A stretch of DNA of 9,707 nt from Candidatus Micrarchaeum sp. (GTDB lineage Archaea > Micrarchaeota > Micrarchaeia > CAILAH01): contig DYJQ01000005.1 in assembly GCA_020723045.1 (NCBI GenBank), positions 20,036-29,742 on the forward strand, given 5' to 3'. Of the stretch, positions 1 through 6,322 are shown one piece after another. The position numbers and the translations under genes are program-made. The number at the start of each line of letters is the position of its first letter. Within the stretch, counting starts at the first letter, position 1. The notes below the pieces were generated by a model, which worked only from the letters and a program-made list of their open reading frames with translations, ran no database searches and was not told where the DNA came from.

Positions 1-1
1 G

Positions 2-61
2 GATGCAATAGAGAAGACTATTAAGGGCTCGTACACTGCAAAGGTAAGCGTCTCGCCATAA
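2..61 (+). CDS. C-terminal end of an upstream gene (partial)
   Basis: The frame starting at base 2 is open from the window edge to a TAA at 59-61 and encodes 19 residues ending KVSVSP. The stop is followed by about 65 AT-rich bases holding the promoter of the next gene, which fits a real gene end. The fragment is too short to assign to a family; the frame itself is an inference from its being open and from the position of the promoter. Confidence 0.4.
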   Translation, partial: DAIEKTIKGSYTAKVSVSP

Positions 62-85
62 TAGTGGAAAGCAACTAACCAAACT

Positions 86-121
86 CTTTTTAATGTTTTC
101 TCTTTAATTTCACAACGGGTG
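86..121 (+). promoter_or_regulatory. Promoter and Shine-Dalgarno of the OB-protein/dcd operon
   Basis: A T-rich TATA-like box (TTTTTAATG, about 86-94) lies where an archaeal promoter would start transcription near 112-118. GGGTG at 117-121, seven bases before the ATG at 129, can pair with the 3' end of archaeal 16S rRNA. A second AT-rich box (TCTTTAATTT, 101-110) is an alternative and would give a nearly leaderless transcript. Confidence 0.4.
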
Positions 122-128
122 TTTAGTA

Positions 129-419
129 ATGAAGATTTCAGAGTTGAAAGTGGGTTCTGTAAACGGAGAGGTAAGTGGCGAGATAATAGACCTCGAGGAT
201 GCACGCGATGTGATAAACAAGTATGGCGTGAAAATGAAAGTCGCATCCGGTACGCTGAAGGATGACAGCGGCAACATCAAACTCACACTGTGGAATGATG
301 ATGCAGGCAAATTCAAGGTTGGCGACAAGGTCAAGATAACGAATGGGTGGGTATCGGAGTTCAAAGGCACGAAACAGATCTCTTCAGGCAAGATGGGTAA
401 GATTGAGAAGATTGCCTAA
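129..419 (+). CDS. Single-domain OB-fold protein, archaeal SSB/RPA-like
   Basis: This 96-residue protein is a single OB fold of the archaeal SSB/RPA type and is expected to bind single-stranded DNA during replication or repair. The family pattern is clear: residues 45-56 (DDSGNIKLTLWN) followed by KVGDKVKI and NGWVSEF (72-78). Aromatic residues Trp55, Trp74 and Phe78 match the positions of the DNA-stacking Trp56, Trp75 and Phe79 known from Sulfolobus SSB. Unlike that protein it stops at the end of the OB fold, with no flexible acidic tail, so tail-mediated partner binding is not expected. The ATG at 129 has a GGGTG site at suitable spacing. The gene is followed two bases later by the Shine-Dalgarno of dCTP deaminase, so the two are probably co-transcribed. 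An RNA-binding role cannot be excluded. Confidence 0.85.
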   Translation: MKISELKVGSVNGEVSGEIIDLEDARDVINKYGVKMKVASGTLKDDSGNIKLTLWNDDAGKFKVGDKVKITNGWVSEFKGTKQISSGKMGKIEKIA

Positions 420-429
420 AGGTGCTGTG

Positions 430-942
430 ATGTACCTCTCAAATGTAGATATACTGCGTGAAATAAAGAGGGGCGCAATTTCAATACAGCCATTCGACCA
501 AAAGTTCCTAAACCAGGCATCTTATGACTTGGCACTTTCAGATGAGTTTTACATACCACGAAAGGTTAAGGGGGATATTGATGTGAGGTCTTCAACCGAC
601 CCCCATAAATTCCTCAAAGTGGTACGGGCGAAGAGTGTAATACTAAGGCCGCGCGAGTTTTGTCTTGCTAAGACCGCAGAGAAGATCTCGATTTCAAACG
701 ACATCATAGGCATCTTGGGTGGCAGGAGTAGGTTTGCAAGGCTGGGTATGACAGTACATGTGACAAGCGCTGTGGTACAGCCCGGTTCCAGCAACCACCA
801 GATACTTGAGATTGCAAACCTCTCGCCATTCACCCTCAAGCTCTATGCAGGGGAGCGGGTTTCGCAGGTGTATTTTGAAAGGCTGGAAACGCCGACCGAT
901 AGGCCGTACATGAAGTTTGGAAAGATCGCTGTAAAACAGTAA
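430..942 (+). CDS. dcd: dCTP deaminase (Dcd family)
   Basis: A 170-residue member of the dCTP deaminase/dUTPase trimer fold. It converts dCTP to dUTP, and some archaeal homologues go on to dUMP. The signature GRSRFARLGMTVHVT is at 98-112, with the basic residues that hold the triphosphate. The catalytic glutamate lies in QILEI (Glu127), matching Glu138 of the E. coli enzyme in VLEF. The segment GERVSQVYFE near 141-150 is the typical last strand. Length is normal for the family (170-200). The ATG at 430 is chosen because GGTG at 421-424 sits five bases before it; a GTG directly upstream (427) is in frame and possible. The longer reading from 343 would overlap the OB gene and adds an unrelated arginine-rich stretch. 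Whether it is monofunctional or a bifunctional DCD-DUT cannot be decided by eye; no separate dUTPase is in the window. Confidence 0.9.
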   Translation: MYLSNVDILREIKRGAISIQPFDQKFLNQASYDLALSDEFYIPRKVKGDIDVRSSTDPHKFLKVVRAKSVILRPREFCLAKTAEKISISNDIIGILGGRSRFARLGMTVHVTSAVVQPGSSNHQILEIANLSPFTLKLYAGERVSQVYFERLETPTDRPYMKFGKIAVKQ

Positions 943-963
943 ACGCGATATAGATGGTATACT

Positions 964-2247
964 ATGATAAAGGCAGTTATAACTGATATTGATGGGACGC
1001 TTTGCGATTATGTTGGCATATCATGGGTGCGGTTCCTCGGTGCGAACAAGTACATAAGGAACGGCCTGTTTGAACAGCACGAGGACCTTGTGGAAGCGTA
1101 CAGGCACGGCCTAATCGACCATGTTAATTTCACACGCGAATGGGTGGTGCTGTACGGCCAGATGGTGTGCGATAAAAAAGTGAGCGACCTCGAGAAGCTG
1201 GCAAGGCAGTTTCTTGGAGGGTTCAGAAAAGGTATCCCGGAGCACTCACGCCAACTCCTCGCGCATTTCATGAAAAATGGGTATGTTGTAATTGCGGTAA
1301 CCGCATCGCCGCGTATCCCTGTCGACCTTGTGATGAAGGACCTTGGCATAAAGGAATTTTACTGCACCGAGCTCGAGATAAAAAACGGGAAATACACAGG
1401 GGCGATTGAGAGTACTATGCACCTAGCTGAGAAAGGCAAGGAAAATATTGTAAGGGAGATCATAATGTCGCACGAAGTTGATACCTCGGTATCATTCGCG
1501 CTTGGAGATACTATACATGACCTCCCTCTCCTTGAGAGTGTTGCATACCCTATTGCGATAAACCCTAAGGGAAGACTGGCAGATTATGCTGCTGAAAATG
1601 GTTTCTGGGTTGCAAATTATGAAAATGTTGTAGGCATTGTTAACTCGATCGAAAAAAGCGGAAAGAAGAGCATGTTCGAGCAGATGAAGTTTCTCTATGA
1701 AACCGGCATGCTGAGGTACACACCGCGGAGCGGGTGGGCATACCTACACGTTGACCAATCGGAGAACGTTGCAGAGCACTCTTTCAGGGCTTCATTAATT
1801 GCATACCTGCTTGCGATTGAGGAAGATGTAGACCCGTACAAATGCGCGGTCGCAATGCTGTTCCACGATTTGGGTGAGATAAGAATTATGGATATAAACA
1901 AGATAACCGCCATGTATTTTACTAATAGGAAGGATGCAGAAAAAAAGGCATTTGATGATATGCTGGGAAGGCTCGACGCATACAAAAAAGAGAAAGTGAT
2001 GGAGGCATACTACCACGCCAAGGATAAAAGGATAGGTGTTGTATGCAAGGATGCGGATTTACTCGAGGTCCTTATGACTGCGCGTGAGTACGAATTTAAA
2101 GGATATAAGAACGCAAGGGAATGGATCATAAGGGCACAGAGCATGCTTAAGACCACCACAGCGAAGAGATGGGGAAGAGTGCTTGCAAAGATGGACCCAG
2201 ACTCATGGTGGTTTGGCATAAAGAAGGTGAAGAGAGATGGTGGGTGA
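964..2247 (+). CDS. Two-domain phosphohydrolase: HAD (SerB-like) fused to HD (YfbR/HDDC2-like)
   Basis: A 427-residue fusion of two unrelated phosphatase domains. Residues 1-230 are a HAD hydrolase of the phosphoserine-phosphatase-like group: DIDGT (Asp8 nucleophile, Asp10 acid), a helical cap at about 20-95, motif II TAS (113-115) and motif IV GDTIHD (181-186) for magnesium. Residues 237-420 are an HD domain of the 5'-deoxynucleotidase type: the entry TGMLRYTPRSGW (247-258), AEHS (His272), HDLGE (His301-Asp302) and KDADLLE (Asp365) supply the four metal ligands. YfbR/HDDC2 relatives remove phosphate from deoxynucleoside monophosphates. The position 21 bases behind dCTP deaminase and just before AlaX suggests a deoxynucleotide clean-up role, but the substrate of the HAD half is unknown. 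Both active sites look intact. It could also be annotated simply as an HD-domain protein. Confidence 0.85.
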   Translation: MIKAVITDIDGTLCDYVGISWVRFLGANKYIRNGLFEQHEDLVEAYRHGLIDHVNFTREWVVLYGQMVCDKKVSDLEKLARQFLGGFRKGIPEHSRQLLAHFMKNGYVVIAVTASPRIPVDLVMKDLGIKEFYCTELEIKNGKYTGAIESTMHLAEKGKENIVREIIMSHEVDTSVSFALGDTIHDLPLLESVAYPIAINPKGRLADYAAENGFWVANYENVVGIVNSIEKSGKKSMFEQMKFLYETGMLRYTPRSGWAYLHVDQSENVAEHSFRASLIAYLLAIEEDVDPYKCAVAMLFHDLGEIRIMDINKITAMYFTNRKDAEKKAFDDMLGRLDAYKKEKVMEAYYHAKDKRIGVVCKDADLLEVLMTAREYEFKGYKNAREWIIRAQSMLKTTTAKRWGRVLAKMDPDSWWFGIKKVKRDGG

Positions 2248-2248
2248 T
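2239..2248 (+). promoter_or_regulatory. Shine-Dalgarno deciding the AlaX start
   Basis: GGTGGGTGAT spans the stop codon of the HAD-HD gene (2245-2247) and ends three bases before ATG 2252. It can pair with the AUCACC end of archaeal 16S rRNA. This favours 2252 over the in-frame ATG at 2237, although the latter has its own GGTGA at 2226-2230. Overlap of site and stop points to coupled translation. Confidence 0.5.
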
Positions 2249-2251
2249 AAC

Positions 2252-2971
2252 ATGCAGCAGGAATTGGTCTATTTAAATGACTCCTATTGCAGAGAGTGCG
2301 ACGCACGTGTTTTGGAAGTCAGAGAGGATAAGTTCATTGTTCTTGATAAGGTTTTATTCTATCCACAGGGTGGCGGTGTTCCTTATGATACGGGAAAGAT
2401 AATCAGAAAAAGCGATAACAGAGAGTTTGCAGTCAAATCAGTAAGAAAGGCCGATGGTGTTGCAGTGGTAGAGGTTGATGCCAAGGGGCTTGCAGCAGAT
2501 GATGGAGTGCATTGTATGCTTGATTGGGACAGGAGATATAAGCATATGAGAATGCATACTGCCGCCCACATACTCGCAAGCGTCTTCTTTAGAGAGAATA
2601 ATGCATTCCTTATAACAGGCAATCAGGTAGATGCTGATAAGAGCAGGTTTGATTTCAGCATGCCTGAGTTTGATAGGGAGAGAATGGCTATGTACGTTGA
2701 CAAGGCCAATGAAGAGATTGCAAAGGGGATTGAACTGAGGATATATGAACTGCCACGTGAGGAAGCATTTAAGATAGATGGGATTGTCAAACTGGCTGGT
2801 GCATTCCCTCCAAATATCAGTGTGCTACGGATCGTTGAGATCCCGGGTGTGGATATACAAGCGGATGGCGGGCCGCACGTCAGGAATACGCGCGAGATTG
2901 GAACGATAGAAGTCATAAAACTCGATAACCGCGGTGCAAACAATAAACGGCTATACTTTGCATTAAAATAG
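2252..2971 (+). CDS. alaX: Alanyl-tRNA editing protein, AlaX-M type
   Basis: A 239-residue stand-alone editing protein related to the editing half of alanyl-tRNA synthetase. It hydrolyses Ser-tRNA(Ala), or Gly-tRNA(Ala), in trans. Counting from the upstream in-frame Met at 2237, the N-terminal beta-barrel has FYPQGGGVPYDTG (41-53). The zinc site starts with HTAAH (His107, His111) and ends with DGGPHVRNTREIG (210-222, His214). In alanyl-tRNA synthetases the last motif begins with a zinc-binding Cys (CGGTH); here that position is Asp210, and Thr is Pro213. The size (about 240) fits AlaX-M rather than the short AlaX-S. The start at 2252 gives MQQELVYLNDSY, close to the usual beginning of this family, and has a good ribosome site. 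It is last in the tight run OB-dcd-HAD/HD-alaX. Confidence 0.88.
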   Translation: MQQELVYLNDSYCRECDARVLEVREDKFIVLDKVLFYPQGGGVPYDTGKIIRKSDNREFAVKSVRKADGVAVVEVDAKGLAADDGVHCMLDWDRRYKHMRMHTAAHILASVFFRENNAFLITGNQVDADKSRFDFSMPEFDRERMAMYVDKANEEIAKGIELRIYELPREEAFKIDGIVKLAGAFPPNISVLRIVEIPGVDIQADGGPHVRNTREIGTIEVIKLDNRGANNKRLYFALK

Positions 2972-2976
2972 TTTGC

Positions 2977-3606
2977 ATGCAAATGAGTGTCATGAGATGG
3001 ATTAGTGCACTATTGTTGCTGGCTGTATTAGTTAATAGTTATGCTGCTTCAATACCACAAGACTACACCTTAATAAAAGGTATTAATGTTGAAGTCCCGG
3101 CAAATACTGAATGGACAAACTCCACTGTATACGCAACTACTGGTGATTACATTATAATGATGGCAAACGGTACGTGGAGGTATGACCCGAGACCGCAGTT
3201 TGAGGTTGGGCCGAATGGGTTGACGAATACGGTATTCGGCATACCCCTGGGCAAGCTTATCGGAAGAATTGATGATGGGGGTTTGTTTGAGATTGGCACG
3301 TACTGGGAGGGTTATGCGCCTGCGGATGGCTGGCTATACATAGGCATGTACGACACAACACCACGAGAGAATAATGCGGGCTCGCTGATTGTGAATGTTC
3401 AGGTATACAGAAAAACGACTGAAAGTGAAAAAGAAGAAAAAACTCCTGAAAAACCTGCGAACATTAGTACGACGGTAAAACAAAAGGAGGAGAGGCTAAC
3501 GGGCGCGAACAACGCTCAGAAAGCCATATGCGGTCTAATCCCCCTCTTACTAGTAATATTCATGCTAGCGTTTTTTGTTGTAAAGCACACTGAAAGCATG
3601 GCATAG
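2977..3606 (+). CDS. Secreted, membrane-anchored PA-IL (LecA)-like lectin domain protein
   Basis: A 209-residue surface protein. Residues 7-24 form a signal peptide (MRWISALLLLAVLVNSYAAS), 30-145 one beta-sandwich domain, 146-180 a charged, Thr/Lys/Glu-rich linker, and 183-203 a transmembrane helix (ICGLIPLLLVIFMLAFFVV) with a short basic end, so the domain should face outside. The domain follows the PA-IL/LecA pattern: PANTEWTNS (41-49), ANGTWRYDP (63-71), VGPNGL (77-82), GKLIGRIDDGGLFEIGT (92-108), APADGWLYIGMYD (114-126) and ENNAGSLIVNV (131-141). Tyr69, Asp126, Asn132 and Asn133 correspond to the calcium ligands Tyr36, Asp100, Asn107 and Asn108 of Pseudomonas LecA, with one residue fewer between Asp and Asn-Asn. 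Calcium-dependent sugar binding is therefore plausible; the ligand is unknown. Starts at Met1, Met3 or Met6 are all possible and no ribosome site is clear. It begins five bases after alaX and converges on endonuclease V. Confidence 0.75.
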   Translation: MQMSVMRWISALLLLAVLVNSYAASIPQDYTLIKGINVEVPANTEWTNSTVYATTGDYIIMMANGTWRYDPRPQFEVGPNGLTNTVFGIPLGKLIGRIDDGGLFEIGTYWEGYAPADGWLYIGMYDTTPRENNAGSLIVNVQVYRKTTESEKEEKTPEKPANISTTVKQKEERLTGANNAQKAICGLIPLLLVIFMLAFFVVKHTESMA

Positions 3607-3632
3607 ATTAAGGCCTACAATTAGTTTTCCCT

Positions 3633-4274
3633 TTAATAGTGTGCATTTAGTTTGTATTTTTCTTTTCTTGCAATATCTTTTGACAACCTGTCCGCAATGT
3701 ACAGCGGCTCGGGAAGCTTGTGCTCGCGCATACACTTTTTTACGATTGAGATTGAACCGCGGAGCGAGACTTTATGGCCCGGTGATATGTAGATGGGTGC
3801 ATAGCCCCGCCGCGTATATCTATAACCCACAACCCTGCCTTTGTAATACACGTACCGGTTCTTTACTTCGCCGCACAACAAGTTTTGCACAACGCCTATC
3901 GCCGGCACATCGAGCACAACACCTGCATGCGATGCAATACCAAAATAGCGCATATGCAGTATGCCATTCCCATTAATGAGGAGTATATCCGGCCTGTGCT
4001 TTAACTTCGCGAAAACCCTCTTTATTGCAGGCAGTTCCCTGAAACTCAGTAGGCCCGGGATGTATGGAAACATAACCCGGCCAACATATGTTTTCGTCTC
4101 AATAACCTTCATGCTCTTATAATCGCACACAACGATTGCGGCGGCACTCTTTTTCTCTGCATAAGCCATATCCACCCCAGCAACAGTGCGTATATGCTTT
4201 ACACTATTTTTCAATACCGCCTTGTTTGCAAGCTTCTTTTGTAGTGCGATGAGTGCGCGCACATCCCTCGGCAT
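3633..4274 (-). CDS. nfi: Endonuclease V family protein with altered active site
   Basis: A 213-residue endonuclease V homologue. Active members cut DNA or RNA one phosphodiester 3' to inosine. Recognisable family blocks are GVDMAY (33-38, Asp35), YIPGLLSFRE (71-80, Glu80), LLINGNGILHMRYFGIASH (98-116), PAIGVVQNLLCG (124-135) and LPEPLYIADRLS (187-198). With Thermotoga EndoV numbering, Asp35 and Glu80 match catalytic Asp43 and Glu89. The third metal ligand, Asp110 in DGxG, is Asn101 here (codon AAT), and the conserved Lys139 (GVAK) is Gln130; HPR is HMR. The rest of the fold is well kept and the frame is intact, so this may be a weakened, altered or binding-only enzyme. The start overlaps the TATA box of the divergent agmatinase gene. 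It converges on the lectin gene with 26 bases between stops. Confidence 0.85.
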   Translation of the reverse strand: MPRDVRALIALQKKLANKAVLKNSVKHIRTVAGVDMAYAEKKSAAAIVVCDYKSMKVIETKTYVGRVMFPYIPGLLSFRELPAIKRVFAKLKHRPDILLINGNGILHMRYFGIASHAGVVLDVPAIGVVQNLLCGEVKNRYVYYKGRVVGYRYTRRGYAPIYISPGHKVSLRGSISIVKKCMREHKLPEPLYIADRLSKDIARKEKYKLNAHY

Positions 4275-4281
4275 ATAAATT
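4274..4281 (+). promoter_or_regulatory. TATA box of agmatinase, overlapping the endonuclease V start
   Basis: TATAAATT is centred about 26 bases before the ATG at 4304, and no Shine-Dalgarno is present, which fits a leaderless archaeal transcript. The box adjoins the start codon of the oppositely oriented endonuclease V gene (4272-4274), so the two divergent genes share only 29 bases between start codons and their polymerases may interfere. Confidence 0.6.
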
Positions 4282-4303
4282 ATTATCTCAACTAAACATT
4301 ATT

Positions 4304-5128
4304 ATGGAATATGGCGAGAATGGAAGTGTAAATATAAAGTATGATGAGTTTATGGGGCCGGGCACTGCTACATATGATGATGCGGATTTTGTCATTGTGC
4401 CGATACCGTACGAGCAGGGGGCGAGCTGGATTGGCGGCACATCAAAGGGCCCAGCGGCCGTCCTCCGCGCATCACAAGAGGTTGAGTATTATGACCTTGA
4501 GTTAGGGTTTAGCATGGGAGATATTAAGTACTGTACCATCGCACCAGTACAGTTTGGCGAGATAAGACCTAAGATTGAGCAAATCATGAACGATGGAAAA
4601 ATCCCGATCTCAATAGGCGGGGACCACAGCATATCAATACCTATACTTACAATGCTGCCAAAAGATGTCTCAATACTGCATATGGATGCACACCTTGACA
4701 TGAGGGCTGAATACAGAGGCAACCCGAATAGTCATGCATCGGCACTCTATGGGGCAAGTAAAAACCACAAGGTAGTACACACGGGAATAAGGAGCGGGTG
4801 CGAAGAGGATATTGAGAATGTAAAGAGCTTTGGGAACATAATCGTAAGCCCGCATGATATTGGTGCAATACTTGATGGCCTTAGTGATGATGTATACATA
4901 ACGTTTGATGTTGATGTCCTCGACCCGTCAATCATGCCCGCGACCGGTACTCCCGAGCAGGGTGGCATAAACTGGCTTGAAGCAAATTCCATACTAAGGA
5001 GCGTGTGCGCTGATAAGAACGTTATCGGAATGGATTTTGTTGAATTGAGCCCGCGCGAGGGCCTGCACGCATGTGATGCCGCAGTTGCAAAGCTCATCAT
5101 GCGTTCGATGATATATTCATCACTATAA
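4304..5128 (+). CDS. speB: Agmatinase (ureohydrolase family)
   Basis: A 274-residue arginase/agmatinase-family enzyme that splits agmatine into putrescine and urea at a two-manganese site. All metal ligands are visible: GGDHS (His108), DAHLD (Asp128, His130, Asp132) and FDVDVLDPS (Asp202, Asp204). Family signatures SHASALYG (143-150), PATGTPEQGG (212-221) and GMDFVELSP (242-250) are present; these are of the agmatinase rather than arginase kind. The ATG at 4304 is chosen because the TATA box lies about 26 bases upstream; the longer reading from 4253 would run back through the promoter and the endonuclease V gene. In archaea this step feeds polyamine synthesis and deoxyhypusine formation on aIF5A. 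The related guanidinobutyrase or formiminoglutamase activities are less likely but cannot be ruled out. Confidence 0.9.
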   Translation: MEYGENGSVNIKYDEFMGPGTATYDDADFVIVPIPYEQGASWIGGTSKGPAAVLRASQEVEYYDLELGFSMGDIKYCTIAPVQFGEIRPKIEQIMNDGKIPISIGGDHSISIPILTMLPKDVSILHMDAHLDMRAEYRGNPNSHASALYGASKNHKVVHTGIRSGCEEDIENVKSFGNIIVSPHDIGAILDGLSDDVYITFDVDVLDPSIMPATGTPEQGGINWLEANSILRSVCADKNVIGMDFVELSPREGLHACDAAVAKLIMRSMIYSSL

Positions 5129-5143
5129 TGGCTTGTGATAATC

Positions 5144-5641
5144 ATGATATTTGTCATCTTTGCATTGATTGCCGGGTTTTTGACCAAATTGGCTGATAAG
5201 TACTCGGAGAAAAAAGAACGGAGAAGGATTATTGGCGCTGTATACGGCATAATATACGGCCTTGCAATAGTTGTGGGTGGCCTTCTTGCACCAGAATTGG
5301 CATCGCTGATAGTTGGTATAACTATTGGCAATGTGTTCGCTGGCAAGATTGACAGAATGGAGCACATTATAGCCCTATTTATTATAATGGCATTTGCCAT
5401 ATACAGCATAAACTCCATCAACCTCGCAATCCTCGCGGGGTTTGCAATCGCGGCGTTTGCAGATGAGGTAATGCATGAGTACAGCAAAAAGCTCAAGGGC
5501 CTTGCAGGAAGAATCACAGAAATGAGGATAATTTCACCCATGTTTGCGTTGGGGCTGTTGCCTATCACCTGGGTTTGTTTTGTATACATTGTCTCGTTTG
5601 ATGTGGGATATTCAATCCGCACTCTCTACAAGAGCAAATAG
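5144..5641 (+). CDS. Polytopic membrane protein of unknown function
   Basis: A 165-residue hydrophobic protein with probably five or six membrane segments, at about 2-16, 29-47, 50-65, 75-90, 94-107 and 130-152. Charged loops lie between them: KLADKYSEKKERRR (15-28), GKIDRMEH (67-74) and DEVMHEYSKKLKG (107-119). Glycine-rich stretches (GIIYGLAIVVGG) suggest tight helix packing. I do not recognise the family. GTGAT at 5135-5139, four bases before ATG 5144, resembles the ribosome site of alaX, so 5144 is preferred over GTG at 5135. It follows agmatinase by 15 bases and is probably in the same transcript, but that gives no safe functional link; transport of a small molecule is only a guess. Confidence 0.7.
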   Translation: MIFVIFALIAGFLTKLADKYSEKKERRRIIGAVYGIIYGLAIVVGGLLAPELASLIVGITIGNVFAGKIDRMEHIIALFIIMAFAIYSINSINLAILAGFAIAAFADEVMHEYSKKLKGLAGRITEMRIISPMFALGLLPITWVCFVYIVSFDVGYSIRTLYKSK

Positions 5642-5646
5642 GAAAA

Positions 5647-5652
5647 TTTATA
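5647..5652 (+). promoter_or_regulatory. TATA-like box before the Fap7-like kinase
   Basis: TTTATA lies directly after the stop of the membrane protein gene and about 27-30 bases before ATG 5679, consistent with a leaderless transcript; no Shine-Dalgarno is visible there. A second AT-rich box (AATTTATAA, 5667-5675) abuts the start and is too close to serve as the promoter of that ATG. Confidence 0.5.
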
Positions 5653-5678
5653 ACAACACACTAAGTAATTTATAATTG

Positions 5679-6218
5679 ATGAGGATAGGGATTACAGGCG
5701 TACCTGGAACTGGAAAAAGCACCCTCGCAAAACGCATCTCTGAAAAGTATATCATACCAATAGTGGACATTACAAAACTTATTAATGAAAAAAAGCTGTG
5801 GACATCAATAGACCCGGCTGATGATGCGAAAATAGTCAACCTAATCGCACTCAAGAGAGAGCTCCAAACTATTCCGGAGAATTGCATCCTCGAGAGCCAT
5901 CTGGTATGCGAGATTGAGTTGCCGCTTGATAAGATAATCGTACTTAGGACACCTATCAAAACACTTGAAAATAGGCTTAAGGGCAGGGGTTATGATGATA
6001 ACAAAATCAAGTCAAACGTATACTCAGAATTGCTGGATTACTGTACTATGAAGGCCCTGCGCAGGTACAATGGAAAACGGACGGAGATATATGAAGTGCT
6101 CACGAATGGGCAGATAGAAGAGAGCATGGGGCATATAGATAAGATACTTCTGGATGATGGCCGCCATCTCAAGGCACCGTGGGTTGATATATACAATTGC
6201 AATGATGACAAATTGTAA
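5679..6218 (+). CDS. Adenylate kinase AK6/Fap7-like NTPase
   Basis: A 179-residue P-loop nucleotide kinase of the Fap7/AK6 (hCINAP) family, annotated in archaea as putative adenylate kinase. Eukaryotic and archaeal members act in late maturation of the small ribosomal subunit, together with uS11. Visible motifs are GVPGTGKST (7-15, P-loop), VDITKLI (29-35), LESHLVCEIELP (71-82) with the family-typical ESHL, the VLRTP segment (88-92), and NRLKGRGYDDNKIKSNV (98-114), which supplies the lid arginines. The block ESHL...VLRTP...RGY separates it from ordinary Adk. The last 20 or so residues (LKAPWVDIYNC) extend beyond the usual core. ATG 5679 is preferred over the preceding TTG (5676) because it gives the normal MRIGITG start and fits the upstream TATA box. 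It sits just before EF-1alpha, among translation genes. Confidence 0.85.
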   Translation: MRIGITGVPGTGKSTLAKRISEKYIIPIVDITKLINEKKLWTSIDPADDAKIVNLIALKRELQTIPENCILESHLVCEIELPLDKIIVLRTPIKTLENRLKGRGYDDNKIKSNVYSELLDYCTMKALRRYNGKRTEIYEVLTNGQIEESMGHIDKILLDDGRHLKAPWVDIYNCNDDKL

Positions 6219-6268
6219 AGGGCCATCCAGTATGTGGCGGCTATGAAAACTTTAAGCGTGTAAAAAAG

Positions 6269-6315
6269 ATTTTAAAGATTAACTCATTTTAAATAACTAC
6301 CCAATTATTGAGGTG
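6269..6315 (+). promoter_or_regulatory. EF-1alpha promoter and Shine-Dalgarno
   Basis: The 104 bases before EF-1alpha hold two A/T boxes, GATTTTAAAG (6269-6278) and TTTTAAATA (6287-6295). The first places the start of transcription near 6300 and leaves a short leader with GAGGTG at 6310-6315, seven bases from ATG 6323. This is the strongest ribosome site in the window, in keeping with a highly expressed gene. Confidence 0.6.
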
Positions 6316-6322
6316 TATATGA

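Noticed and set aside
343..429. Longer start for dCTP deaminase inside the OB-protein gene
   Set aside because: The added 29 residues are arginine-rich, unlike the family, and the ATG at 430 has its own GGTG site.
3641..3976. Open frame of 111 codons on the + strand
   Set aside because: It lies opposite the conserved endonuclease V gene, has a Cys/Arg/Ala-rich composition typical of a shadow, and no start signals.
4747..5622. Long antisense open frame (291 codons) across agmatinase and the membrane protein
   Set aside because: It is a shadow of two well supported genes on the other strand, has an Ile/Ser/Arg-rich composition without family motifs, and no promoter or ribosome site.
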